Below, in pieces: positions 1 through 11,239 of a stretch of 64,000 nucleotides of DNA; the first letter of the stretch is position 1, and each line of letters begins with the position of its first letter. The notes beneath the pieces are model-generated. The model did not search any database. It had not been told where the DNA came from and was given only the letters and a program-made list of their open reading frames with translations. Both the position numbers and the translations under genes were made by a program. Source of the stretch: Sepioteuthis lessoniana (Eukaryota; Mollusca; Cephalopoda; Myopsida; Loliginidae); contig OY757904.1 in assembly GCA_963585895.1 (NCBI GenBank), positions 158,833,626-158,897,625 of the forward strand. The letters run 5' to 3'.

Positions 1-119
1 ATTGTAAAAAATAATTTTTATTCTAAGCATTTCCGCCCTATTACCCGACCACAATCAAAAACTACAGAATTTACGGTTCATAAATGTTTGAACAAACATT
101 TTTTCAAACGGCTTACATC

Positions 120-385
120 TGTGAAGGTGTCATAAAAAGGGGAAGGCGCGTTCAGGGTAACGGTTATCGTCGTTGGAAATGGAGTCGAGAATTCGAGTTT
201 ATATCCTTGGCGAAATTTATTTTCACTTCACGTTACTACCCTTGCGAAATGCATGGTAGGAGGATAGACAGGGTTATTTTGCCTTGCTATGGCAACCAGT
301 CCAAGAGAAGGAAAACACTGAATTTAGATCAACTTTATTCCACTTGAAAATTGACAAAATTGCATCCTGATCTTGGTGCAGGGGT
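120..385 (+). mobile_element. SINE B copy (tRNA-headed SINE, degenerate)
   Basis: The 3' half carries the module shared with copies near 39.1, 61.1 and 63.2 kb: a 'ctatggcaaccagtcc' core, then 'gaaggaaaac' and a final 'aaaattgac' stretch. The 5' part has a weak pol III box B-like 'gagaattcgagt', suggesting a tRNA-derived head. I use the name SINE B only inside this annotation. Non-coding; the open frame across it is chance. Confidence 0.55.
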
Positions 386-449
386 TAAGTAAATGCATTG
401 TTAAAATAAATGATTTTTATAACTGTAAATAATCAGATAATATTCGCTC

Positions 450-985
450 ATCGGTTGGAGACACAGACTGACATTGTTACTCGTGTTCTGACTTGGGGAT
501 ACCTTAGCCCCATATCTGTTTATAATCTGCCCAGACTACATACTTCGAATGTCGCTAGATCTAATGAAAAAAAAATGACTTTATACTAAAAAACGTAAGA
601 AGCAGACGATACCCTGCACGAACTATTACGGACGCAGAATACGCAGATGACATTGCGCTTCTTTCAAATACACCTACCCAAGTCAAATCCCTGCTGCATA
701 GTCTGGAGCAGGCAGCAGTTGGCATTGGCTTCTATATAAATTCCGATGAGTATATATGTTTTAATTTAAAAAAAAAGGAGACATCTCCACTCTAAATGGC
801 GGTTCTTTGAAATAATGGACAAGTAGCAGCGACTTATCTACTGAAAGTGACATCAATATACGCCTACTGAAGGCATGAACTGCTACCGATTGGTTATAAA
901 TTATATGGAAGTCTAACCTATCTGATAAAATAAAATGCAATTTCTTCCAAGCAGCGGTTGTGTCGATTCTACTACTAGTAATAGT
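450..985 (+). pseudogene. RTE-type LINE reverse transcriptase relic, truncated
   Basis: Conceptual translation in shifting frames gives the same palm-to-thumb order as the better copy at 4.6-5.7 kb: a GDT-containing strand, 'LAPYLFIIC'-like text, an active-site region ending in 'ADDIALL', then 'FFQAAVVSIL'. There are several stops and frameshifts. It ends inside the RT C-terminal region, where a SINE A fragment follows directly. RTE elements encode an endonuclease plus RT and move by target-primed reverse transcription; this copy cannot. Confidence 0.75.
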
Positions 986-999
986 GAAAGTGCTGGCCT

Positions 1000-1171
1000 C
1001 CAGAATCGAGTTCAAGCTATTACATTTACTTTCAGACAAATACCCTTGGGAAAGGTATGAACCCCCTTATCCTCCCAGTTATGTGTTAAATAGCATCACT
1101 ACTGTTCTTCTAGAAGGGTGTCTTTGGCATTAAATAAGCTACAAAGGTTGATATGCCATTAAAACAAAGAA
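1000..1171 (+). mobile_element. SINE A, 5'-truncated copy
   Basis: Matches the body and tail of the commonest SINE in the window: 'caaataccctt', 'cctcccag', 'ggcattaaataa' and the terminal 'gatatgccatta'. The tRNA-like head is lost or scrambled near 1,000. It abuts the RTE relic upstream. Confidence 0.8.
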
Positions 1172-1627
1172 GCTTAAACCTATATCAGTTCAGATCGACC
1201 ATGAGTGTGATGACCCATTTCGACGGGGTAATCATCCCTTCGGTGGATCTTCTGACTGCGTCTCTATGCACTCGATGGCATCATAAGAACAATCAGTTGG
1301 AGAATCCTCACAGCAGCCATTTTTTTCTTTTTTCCTGAGTTCATTTCCAAGTGTTCCTTTTTGTTCTCTTCCTCCTTCGGAATTGGAACCAGAGAAAACA
1401 TTCCAATAAATAAACAAACAAGCAAACACTTTCCGTTTTCGAAGTATCCGTTCTACTACAACTCTGAAACAAAAAAAAAAAAACAAAAAAACAAAAACAA
1501 AAAAAAACAGAAAAGTTTATTTTTCTCTCTTGCTTGTTTTCCGAATCCTTTTATTTTTTACTTGGTGTGCTTGTTCAGATATGTAAAGGTGTGTAAGAGT
1601 CCCTTTCATTTATCTGCCTTTCCCTTG

Positions 1628-1662
<35 letters not shown>

Positions 1663-2400
1663 TTTTTTCTTTTCTCACTCTTTCTGGAAATAGTCTTCGG
1701 AGGTGGAGACTTCTTTTCACTTGAACCGTTTTTCCAATGTCGATCTTTCATCACCAGCACCAGTGTTGGAATATCTGTCTGCGTCTCATGTGCCTTCGTC
1801 TGCACAATGTTACCCCTCACTCAGTTCAGTATTTCTCTGCAGGTTTGGATCGAAGATTACGAGCCCGAGATAAGTCCACTCGGGAATAAAAAAGGCGAAA
1901 ATAAAAAAACTTGAGGATATGTCGCTTACCAAAGGAGGGGTCTGTGATACTCCATAAAATATTTGTATGTGTCGAGCACTCATCATCGCTATGTGGACAA
2001 GCTGGCAAAATGTCCTTAACTAAATCAAACCCACTGCTAGGTTTTTGGCTTTAGTATGACTTTCCCTTTATTTCCCCGGTGGATTCTCTCTTGCAGACTG
2101 ACTAGCACTTTTAATACTTATCGTATTTCTGACTACACTAGTATATATTCAGGGCTGAATATTTCCCTATTTATGGTCTTAGGCCACTCATAGACTGAAC
2201 AAAAATATTACCAGACTGTATGTCTCCAGGAAACCCTAAACGTTTGACAATGAAATTGAACTCTTAAGTCGCGGCACAGCCTTACCTAACCACCTCCACT
2301 TCGAAATGGGAGAAGTGAATGAAGTGTTCTCGCAAAAAATGCGTACGGTCAAACAAACATGCTGAATACACCAATGCAAGTAAGTTCTGTCCCCTATATG
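1172..2400. other. No gene seen; simple sequence and unassigned DNA
   Basis: Contains a run of A and CA-rich simple sequence (A-rich about 1,470-1,510; CA dinucleotides about 1,631-1,660). The rest is unassigned AT-rich DNA. Open frames here are low-complexity or chance. Confidence 0.6.
1631..1660. repeat. (CA)n microsatellite
   Basis: About fifteen perfect CA units. Confidence 0.95.
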
Positions 2401-2560
2401 GACACACACGCACACACATACATATAAACATATATCCAGTCAACTGACAACCATATACGTATGTACACACGCACAGTACATACATACATGCACCCACACC
2501 TACTAATATGTCTACTACATATACAGATACATATGTATACATATAAATATACTGCTACAA
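2400..2560. repeat. Degenerate (CA)/(TATG) microsatellite
   Basis: Imperfect alternation of ACAC, ATAC and CATA tracts; it produces spurious antisense frames rich in Val, Tyr and Cys. Confidence 0.8.
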
Positions 2561-3144
2561 CTACTACTACTGCACCAAAGGTCCAAAATGTTAAAATTAT
2601 CACAATATTTCTTTATGATAAGAACAAATAAAATGAGTACTCATACCTTAATGTTCTTCCACAAGACGGATATAATTTTGGGATTTTAAAAAATTCTACC
2701 AAATTTGACGCTTTTTTCTTCTTTATTTTTAAAGAGAAATTAATCAACTTCTACAATAAGAAACAGATCCTCATTTTGGTGTAGAAACGGTCATAAAAAC
2801 AGGTTCAGTTAGGCGCAAAACGCCAGCTTCAAATTCAGATATTTCTATTTTCATTCTGTGACCAATCAGCATTCGTTCAAAGAACGCTGGTTTTCTTTGA
2901 ATCCTGTTGAGAAAATGCAGACATCGTTTAATCCACTCGGCTGATATAGAAGCTGTGAAATTCCCTCACACAATAGTCATCAGTTGGCCAGGAGACTAGT
3001 ATGTTAAAAACTGATTCTCTCCCATTAGAAATACCGGCCTCTTTCTTTCATCCTCCTTACTGGCACCAATTTCGATATGAGACAACAAAGGAGAACAGAT
3101 ACTCTGGGCGACGACTACACCTTACAATAGTCATGAATTATTAC

Positions 3145-3291
3145 CATTAAGGGTTTTCGGATTATTGTCTTCATCTTTATTGTTATTTCCATAACGTTTC
3201 GGCCGATATGTCCTCCGGCCTTCTTCATATCGGCCGAAACGTTGTGGAAATAACAATAAATATGAAGACAATAGTCCGAAAACCCTTAATG
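3145..3291. repeat. Large near-perfect palindrome, Penelope-type terminal sequence
   Basis: Two arms of about 66 bp (3,145-3,210 and 3,226-3,291) are near-perfect reverse complements around a 15-bp spacer. Each arm holds 'ggccgaaacgtt' and a 'gaagacaata' block. The latter block also occurs beside the Penelope GIY-YIG remnant at 45.3 kb and at 46.35 kb, which ties this palindrome to Penelope-like element termini. Such termini are known to carry hammerhead ribozymes in many animals; here a GAAAC box is visible, but I do not see an intact CTGATGA box. Confidence 0.65.
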
Positions 3292-3551
3292 ATAAAAATA
3301 ATCAAGCTTCGTCTTAGAAATTTAGACAGCTAGTCATTAACTACTACAAAAACCGTTGCCACGCACAATAACTTTTACGACTCTTTCTTTTTAAGACATT
3401 TGAAAGAAGAACAGTCTATATAATTAAGTGAAGTTTTAATAAGAAAACTTTCTTATTTTTTAATCCAATTTTTATTAAAGTTTCCACAACATTATCTCTT
3501 TAAAACAGGCCAGTAATTATAATTGTTCTTTATCAAATTGAATCATGCTCA

Positions 3552-3935
3552 TCCAAAGTCCCTATAAAATTTGATTATAAATCGCTTTATTCTCCAGCAA
3601 GAGCAGGTGTCGGGATCTTTGCTACTTGAAGAGCTATCATATGCTAAAATAATAATCAAGATAATCGAAGCTGTATAAGCTAAAGTCTCTATAAAATTAT
3701 ATTGGAAATCGCTTCATTCTCCAGCAAGAGAAGGTGTCGGGATCTTTGCTACTTGAAGAGTTATCATATGCTAAAGTAATAATCAAGATTATCGAAGCTG
3801 TATAATCCAAAGTCCCTATAAAATTCGATTATAAATCGCTTTATTCTCCAGCAAGAGCAGGTGTCGGGATCTTTGCTACTTGAAGAGCTATCATATGCTA
3901 AAATAATAATCAAGATTATCGAAGCTGTATAATTT
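3552..3935. repeat. Three tandem units of about 126 bp
   Basis: 'Ctccagcaagag' followed by 'gtcgggatctttgctacttg' recurs at about 3,594, 3,720 and 3,847. The units differ by few substitutions. No coding capacity and no similarity that I recognise to other repeats in the window. Confidence 0.9.
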
Positions 3936-4162
3936 TTATGAAAAAAAAACAACTCACCCCCATAAATTTAACTTTTTTCAATGCTGATGCATTTCATTGA
4001 CCTTCTTAAGAAAACAAACGAGAAATCATTTTTATACCCTTCTGCCACTCCTACTATGATTCCATTCCTCTGACACTTCTACTCTCCTGTTACTTCTACC
4101 ACTTCTACACAATTTCTTCTTCTATCCTACTGCCACTTCAACCTGTCTCCTTCTGACGAGAC

Positions 4163-4402
4163 GGTTTGGTTTGGTTTCTTTGTTTAATGGCATACCAACC
4201 TTTTTAGGTTAATTAATGCCAAAGCCATTCTCCTAGAAGAACAGCAGTGGTACTATTTAACCCATAGCTGGGAGGATAAGGGGGTTCATACCTTTCCCAA
4301 GGGTATTTGCCCGAAAGTGAACGTAATAGCGCGACTGGAGTACGAACTCGCTTACTACGATTCCGCAGTCCATAGATGCAACCATTACACCACGAAGACA
4401 TC
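4163..4402 (-). mobile_element. SINE A, near full length
   Basis: On the minus strand it reads from a tRNA-like head (box B-like 'gagttcgtactcc') through 'caaatacccttggg' and 'cctcccagctatgggtt' to the tail ending 'aaaccaaacc'. SINEs of this kind are pol III transcripts moved by a LINE. The box B has one change from the better copies. Confidence 0.85.
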
Positions 4403-4604
4403 TCCTGATGCGGCGACTATATCGTTTAATCAAATAAAGATATTCTTATTTAGTTTAACCCAATTAAGTACTATGAATTATAATTAATTTGAAGAAAAAA
4501 AGCTAAAACGTCCCTTCCATGGATTTAAGAATTCAAAAACTGCCCTTTTACAAATTAGAATTATTAATTATAATTTATTATAGTTATATTTGTGAACGCG
4601 GGCA

Positions 4605-5745
4605 AAAAACCTTCAGGCGACATTACTATTTGTCGACTTTACCAAGGCCTTCGATTCCATCCATAGAGGGAAGATGGAACAAATCTTACTAGCATACGGC
4701 CTACCAAAAGAAACCGTAGCAGCAATAATGATTCTCTACAGAAACACCAAAGTGAAAGTACGTTCACCAGATGGAGACACGGAATACTTCGACATTGTTG
4801 CAGGAGTACTACAACGAGACACGCTAGCCCCATACCTCTTTATCATCTGTCTAGACTACGTGCTTAGAACTTCGATCGACAAAATCAGAGAAAATGGCTT
4901 CTAGCTGACAAAGAAAAGAAGCAGAAGGTACTCCGCAAAAATAATCACAGACGCCTACTACGCTGATGACTTGGCGTTACTGGCGAATACGCCTAATCAA
5001 GCAGAGACACTACTGCATAGTTTGGAACGAGCCGCGGCTGGCATTGGCCTCCATGTCAATGCACACAAAACTGAATATATGTGTTACAACCAAACGGGCA
5101 ACATTGCCACACTAGACAGAGCCTCTCTGAAACTAGTAGACAAATTCACCTACCTAGGAAGTAGCGTCTCATCAACCGAAAAAGACATCGACACACGACT
5201 AACGAAAGCATGGACGGCTATCGATAGGCTCTCGATCATATGGAAATCAGACCTGACCGATAAAATGAAACGCAGTTTCTTCCAGGCAGCGGTTGTATCG
5301 ATACTGCTATATGGATGCACTACATGGACACTAACTAAACGGCTGGAGAAGAAACTAGACGGCAATTACACAAGAATGTTGAGAGCAATATTGAACAAGT
5401 CCTGGCGACAACACCCCACGAGACACCAACTATACGGCCACTTGCCTCCCATCACAAAAACTATACAAGTTAGACGAAGCAGACGCGCAGGACACTGCTG
5501 GAGAAGCAAGGACGAGCTCATAAGTGATGTACTCCTATGGACCCCCACATATGGCCAAGCAAAAGCAGGACGACCAGCTCGAACTTACATACAGCAGCTA
5601 TGTGAGGACACAGGATGTAACCCTGAAGACCTGCCAGAGGCGATGAATGATAGGGAGAAGTGGCGAGAGAGAGAGTCAGGGATATCCGTGCCTACGGCAC
5701 GACATGATGATGATGATGATATTTGTGAAAGGGAACTTTTTTTAT
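4605..5745 (+). pseudogene. RTE-type LINE reverse transcriptase C-terminal half, 5'-truncated
   Basis: The most open RTE copy in the window. It enters in the RT palm ('FVDFTKAFDSIHRGK', the first catalytic Asp), runs to 'RENGF' near 4,904, meets a stop, and resumes with 'YYADDLALL', which holds the catalytic YADD box. It then continues open through 'FFQAAVVSILLYGCTTWT' and 'AGHCWR' to 'ARHDDDDD', about 268 codons. The Asp run is translated (GAT)n, the usual simple-repeat end of RTE elements. The N-terminal endonuclease is absent, as expected for 5' truncation. The single stop between RT blocks and the lost 5' end make it inactive. Confidence 0.85.
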
Positions 5746-5924
5746 TGGCACAACTTTTATTCAAACAAATAAAATAACTAAAAATCATTAATATATAAAT
5801 GCGAGACGAAGGAATTTTTTATCGTAATAAACATCTCACAATGAATTTAACATTTTATTGTTATGAACATTTCCGAAGAAACAGCTATTTAAGATAGGCT
5901 TAAAGAGTCGTAGTAATTTACAAG
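5746..5924. other. No gene seen
   Basis: AT-rich flank between the RTE end and a tRNA-like SINE head; no recognisable feature. Confidence 0.4.
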
Positions 5925-6005
5925 GCTGTGTGAATGAGAATCGAACTCACTCGTGCAGGATGGATAGTCTAATTTGCTAACCATTACACCACCCGAGGTG
6001 CCAAA
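5925..6005 (-). mobile_element. SINE D tRNA-like head
   Basis: On the minus strand it reads 'gtggtgtaatggtt' (box A-like) and 'gagttcgattctcat' (box B-like) and starts at 'acctcgggtgg'. The same head occurs at 15.1 and 25.6 kb with different flanks, so I call it a SINE head and not a functional tRNA gene. Confidence 0.65.
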
Positions 6006-6728
6006 GCTTAAAGAGTCGTATGCGGATCTAGAACCACAGTTTTCCAAACTCTGAGATTTCGTCATTATGGTACTTACAATAATCCTACAACGATGTGCTA
6101 TTTTTTGTTATGTTACAGCAACATAAATGCCAAAATCAAATGTTTTCTTTTTTGGTTGAGATACACAGGTGTATATCCTGTTGGTGTCTGATGAAGGTAA
6201 AAATTAAGTAATGTTCATTAAATATGAACTAAGATAACCTCACCGTGGGAAGCTAGTTTCACATACCCTCACTACTGATGAGGTTTCAGTCCTTACAAGG
6301 TATACCTCATGGAAAAATATAATTATATGATTCCTGTGGTTGTCAGCAGTCAGGGTCCAAAGCCAAGATAAAAAGCCAGAATTTCAAATGCTGATTTTCA
6401 AGGAAAAGCTCCTCTCTCTTGAAATACTGATGCAATACAGTCTTTTTATCAAAAATTTCAGCCTATCAACTTTAAGCAAGAAAAGAGCAGTCACGTATCT
6501 TAGATAATCAGTTTATTGTTCCAGCAGTTAATGTTCAAGTCTAGGCGAGGAAAGATGACATAAAATGCTAATTTTCAAAGAAAGTAGGGAGACAATCTCC
6601 GCTTTGAAAATTGACACAAAACAATCTTCCTAACTTTTATTATTGTTGTTCTTTGACGTTATGCGGAATTGAGTTGATTTTGATAAAAAGAAAAAAAATA
6701 GTTTGCATCTTCTTCTGTATATTGTCTT
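6006..6728. other. No gene seen
   Basis: AT-rich unassigned DNA. The block near 6,240-6,320 has a short inverted 'cctca...tgagg' pair but no family I recognise. Confidence 0.4.
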
Positions 6729-6732
6729 CTCT

Positions 6733-6975
6733 TGGTTTGGTTTCTTTGTTTAATGGTATATGAACCTTCGTGGGTTATTTAATACCGAATCCATCCTTGT
6801 TGAAGAACAGCAGTGATACTATTTAACCTATAGCTGGGGGGGGGGAAGTAGTTGAACGCGTTCATATCTTTCATAAGGTTATTAGCCCGAAAGTGAACGT
6901 AATAGCGCGACTGGAGTTTGAACTCGCTTACAACGATGTCGCAATCTAGTACGTTAACCACAACACACTTCTCTT
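6733..6975 (-). mobile_element. SINE A, near full length, diverged
   Basis: Minus-strand copy with the box B-like 'gagttcaaactcc', the 'cgctattacgttcac' block and the 'gccattaaac'-type tail (here 'accattaaac'). A G run near 6,836 replaces the usual 'cctccc' block. Confidence 0.8.
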
Positions 6976-7437
6976 GGATAACCACAATTAGGAACTTAGA
7001 TTTAGGAATCTTTACTCCAGGCAGCAGTCAGTTCATTTACCTGAGGCGCCCTTAAAAAAAGACAATTCTTCGAAACTGAGCTATCTTTGGCACTGTCCTC
7101 CCGTACACGGAAAGAATCTCAGTTTGAAATAAACGACCTTGTGCCGCCGAATCCGGCCAATAGTAGAGAGGCAAATGAAATAAATAGATGATGTCTGCAA
7201 CTGAATAAAATAAGAAATTTATAAGACAATTGTTGCTTGAATGTTTCTCAAGTGTGACGACCATTGCATATGAAATAACCTCTTTCTTGTCATCCAGGGT
7301 CGTTTTTTTTCGGTTATGTTGAGACATAACAACTGACAGTTACTCTGGTTACAAGTGTAAATTGAAAGAAAATAGTTTACAGTAGATCTGCGTTAGATGA
7401 TTGATTATTAGTTTGGAATCAGATTTGTTCGACACAA

Positions 7438-8511
7438 AGACTGGTTGCCTACTAAGGTTGGAGAGTTTAGTTCCTCCAGCAATTTACTCATAGCTAGAAA
7501 AAAAAGACTGGTTGCCTACTAAGGTTGGAGAGTTTAGTTCCTCCAGCAATTTACTCATAGCTAGAAAAAAAAGACTGGTTGCCTACTAAGGTTGGAGAGT
7601 TTAGTTCCTCCAGCAATGTACTCATAGCTAGAAAAAAAAGACTGGTTGCCTACTAAGGTTGGAGAGTTTAGTTCCTCCAGCAATTTACTCATAGCTAGAA
7701 AAAAAAAGACTGGTTGCCTACTAAGGTTGGAGAGTTTAGTTCCTCCAGCAATTTACTCATAGCTAGAAAAAAAAGACTGGTTGCCTACTAAGGTTGGAGA
7801 GTTTAGTTCCTCCAGCAATGTACTCATAGCTAGAAAAAAAAGACTGGTTGCCTACTAAGGTTGGAGAGTTTAGTTCCTCCAGCAATTTACTCATAGCTAG
7901 AAAAAAAAGACTGGTTGCCTACTAAGGTTGGAGAGTTTAGTTCCTCCAGCAATTTACTCATAGCTAGAAAAAAAAGACTGGTTACCTACTAAGGTTGGAG
8001 AGTTTAGTTCCTCCAGCAATTTACTCATAGCTAGAAAAAAAAGACTGGTTGCCTACTAAGGTTGGAGAGTTTAGTTCCTCCAGCAATTTACTCATAGCTA
8101 GAAAAAAAAGACTGGTTGCCTACTAAGGTTGGAGAGTTTAGTTCCTCCAGCAATTTACTCATAGCTAGAAAAAAAAGACTGGTTGCCTACTAAGGTTGGA
8201 GAGTTTAGTTCCTCCAGCAATTTACTCATAGCTAGAAAAAAAAGACTGGTTGCCTACTAAGGTTGGAGAGTTTAGTTCCTCCAGCAATTTACTCATAGCT
8301 AGTAAAAAAAGACTGGTTGCCTACTAAGGTTGGAGAGTTTAGTTCCTCCAGCAATTTACTCATAGCTAGAAAAAAAAGACTGGTTGCCTACTAAGGTTGG
8401 AGAGTTTAGTTCCTCCAACAATTTACTCATAGCTAGAAAAAAAAGACTGGTTGCCTACTAAGGTTGGAGAGTTTAGTTCCCCCAGCAATTTACTCATAGC
8501 TAGAAAAAAAA
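7438..8511. repeat. 16-copy tandem array, 67-bp unit
   Basis: Unit starts 'agactggttgcctactaagg' and ends in an A run. Starts at 7,438, 7,505 and 7,572 fix the period at 67, and the last full unit begins at 8,444. Units are nearly identical; common variants are gtactcat for ttactcat in units 3 and 6. Read on the minus strand the unit contains 'ctatgagtaaat' and 'ggcaaccagtct', the core of SINE B, so the array appears to be amplified from part of a SINE. Confidence 0.95.
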
Positions 8512-8639
8512 GACTATTTACGCTTTTCCTAAACGTGAATGTAAGAAACATTGGACCAAACTTTAACTTCATCATTGATTTCGTTTTCTGTGATGTCACA
8601 GAAACTCTGATTTTGAATCTTAAATTGTGGCTATGACAA

Positions 8640-8710
8640 ACTTCTGTGTGTATGCGTGAGTTCGTGTGTGAGTACGTGCCTCACTCTGTGTGTGTGTGTG
8701 TGTACGTACG
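8640..8710. repeat. (GT)-rich microsatellite
   Basis: Imperfect GTGTG and ACGT alternation. Confidence 0.8.
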
Positions 8711-10117
8711 CATATTCCACTATTTTATCTTTCACTGAATGTGAAGGAAGTAAATATATACATATTGGCATACGAATTAACTAAAGCCGATTTCCGTTTT
8801 AGAAACAAATTTAACGCTGAATTGAACTCGTCGTCAAATTTAAGTGAATTTTATAATCCAATTTAATGCAATAAGGTTAATAATTTAAACCTGTTGAGAC
8901 ATTTAAAATTACTTACATTTTAAATCCAATTTGTGGTTTAATTATTAATTTTAAAGAGTTGAAATGAAAATATGTGAGGTTTGAATATAAATTTTTCAAG
9001 ATAAGTTGATAACTGAATCATAAAATAAACAAATTCAAAATTTTGACTAATTTCATAACTAAAAGTTACAAGCTATTTTTCGTACATGTTTGACATCTTA
9101 AACAGTTAGGAAACATTTCTATGAACACCTACAATGCCTCATTTCTCAGCAGCAACCAATTTTGAAGCAGTATCGATCCGCTGCCAGTCCGATCTCGTCG
9201 ACTAAGCGACGTCTCCTTCTAGGTTGCCGGTTTTAGTCGAGACTATAAAAACCTCGGATCAGCCCCTCAAAGTAAAAAAAAAAAAAAATGAACCCGAGAA
9301 TACAATCATATGGCAGTCTTTATTAACTCTTCCTCTTTGAGATAATTCCAAGGTTGGCATGTGTGACACGTGGCTCTTGACCTTCCCAAAGTCGAGTAGA
9401 TTCGGACTATCGTAATATGGATGGTGGACGAAGACCTGGGTTCTGGTCAGTTCTCTATCTCATTCTGTGTTTAATGGCCATCTGTTAACAACTGTTTTTG
9501 GTGACCAATTACCTCTCGAACTGCTAGCCGCCCAAACTTGGCATGGCTGTCTTCTGTGTTCAACGGCCAACATCTGTCATTATTTCTCACCCACAACTAC
9601 AACTGCTTATAACACGTGAACTACTCCTTGAATATATGGAGCCATGAATTCCGGATGACAAAACCGCCTCTCCAGCTTAGATAAACCTTTGTCCACTGAC
9701 ATCTGACCGTACAAATACCGAAGACTTTAGTTTACTATGAACTTTTAAAAGGATCCTTTCATTCCCATCGAGAAATCCCTCTTTTTCTATTTTCATAATC
9801 CTTAAATCTGGCGACCGGCATAACTTATTCATCAATCCTTTTGATATACGCACATCTATGTACATACATACTTATCCGTTATGCGTTTGCCCCATGGACT
9901 TATACAGATTTCTCTTTAATAACTCTACTATAATTTAATCCACGTAAAAATTAAAGGATGTTGTTAAGATGTGTAAATAGTTTCTATTATAGTTTTTATT
10001 TATTTGCTCATTCAGACTTCCACTGAGATTTATTTGAATAAAAATACCTTTTAAATAATTTTAGGTTCATTTAGAACAAATTTATAATATATTTCAATCA
10101 AGATAGTCTTAAAGGGT
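8711..10117. other. No gene seen; one candidate poly(A) retroposon inside
   Basis: AT-rich unassigned DNA apart from the 9,165-9,290 block listed separately. Confidence 0.5.
9165..9290 (+). other. Candidate retroposed small-RNA-like sequence with poly(A)
   Basis: A GC-richer block with paired motifs (gatccg...cggatc and gtcgactaagcgac) followed by about fifteen A. It includes 'ccgatctcgtc', an 11-mer of eukaryotic 5S rRNA, but the rest does not follow 5S. It may be a SINE or processed small RNA; the parent is unknown. Confidence 0.3.
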
Positions 10118-10119
10118 TT

Positions 10120-10345
10120 GATTGGGTTCTTTGTTTAATGGCATATCAACCTTCGTGGATTATTAAAGCCATCCTTGTAGAAGAACAGTAGCGGTACTGT
10201 TTAACCAATAACTGGGAGAATAAGGGGTTCATGCCTTTTCCAAGTGTTTTTGTCCGAAAGTAAACGTAATAACACGACTGGAGTTCGAACCCTTTACTAC
10301 GATGTCGCAGTCCAGCACGTTAATCACTAAGTTACGGAGACGCCT
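10120..10345 (-). mobile_element. SINE A copy, diverged
   Basis: Minus-strand head with 'ggttcgaactcc', the 'cgtgttattacgtt' block and a 'gatatgccattaaac' tail. Several substitutions from the better copies. Confidence 0.8.
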
Positions 10346-10425
10346 TCTAAAAGGTTTTAGATTCAGGTTAAAGGTAAGCAACAAGAATTACTTCCTTACT
10401 AGTTGGATACACAAGTGTCAAATGC

Positions 10426-10429
<4 letters not shown>

Positions 10430-10488
<59 letters not shown>
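10430..10488. repeat. (CT)n microsatellite
   Basis: Nearly thirty uninterrupted CT units. Confidence 0.95.
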
Positions 10489-10490
<2 letters not shown>

Positions 10491-10565
10491 AGCTAAATAT
10501 GCAGGTTGAGAACTAGACTCTTCTTTGCACACTAGAAGATTAGAAACAGGACTACTTTTGGATTT

Positions 10566-10770
10566 TTTAATTTCTTTGTTTAATGGCATAACAATTGTCA
10601 TGGGTTATTTAATGCCAAAGCCATTCTTATAGAAGAACAGCAATAATAGTACTTAACCCATAGCTGGTCGGGTTAGAGATTTCAAAACTTTCCCAAGGTT
10701 ATTTGTCCAAAATAGAACGTAAAAGCGTGATTGGAGTTCGAACTCGCATACTTCGAAGCCACAGGACTCC
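10566..10770 (-). mobile_element. SINE A copy, head damaged
   Basis: Minus-strand 'cgagttcgaactcc' box B, then body and a 'gttatgccattaaac' tail. The 5' extreme is not recognisable. Confidence 0.75.
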
Positions 10771-11239
10771 CTCCCCCACCAACATAAAGATTGAAATTAT
10801 TAATTGTACGATTGTATTCTTATCGAAGATCAATACAATATTTGCAATCAATATTTGCAACAGATTTTTCACCAATGCGGAAGTAAAGAGGGGTGGGTGA
10901 TGAGCTTTTTGCAGATTTTACATCCTTTTATTGACTCTCATAACTTCTGATCCAGTCTACCGATCTAACTAGTAAAGAAAGATCCTAATTCTGACGCTTG
11001 TGGAGTCACAAGGTACCTATGGTTATCTTCATTCATTCGAAGACAGACTGGAAGAGCTAAATATCAAAATACGCCAGTACATTCTATGTATAAGTTTCCT
11101 GCGTTGAATGAAGTGAACAGCCGGTCGTACCGAATGCTCTAAATCAAGTGCCCCAATCTCTTGGGTAAAAACAAATATCTCTGGCACTCAATCGTTGTCG
11201 AGTAAGTCATTACGTCAATTGCAAGTTCTAGGATCGTGC

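Noticed and set aside
7438-8511. CRISPR-like regular repeats
   Set aside because: Units are directly tandem without unique spacers, and the context is an animal repeat region.
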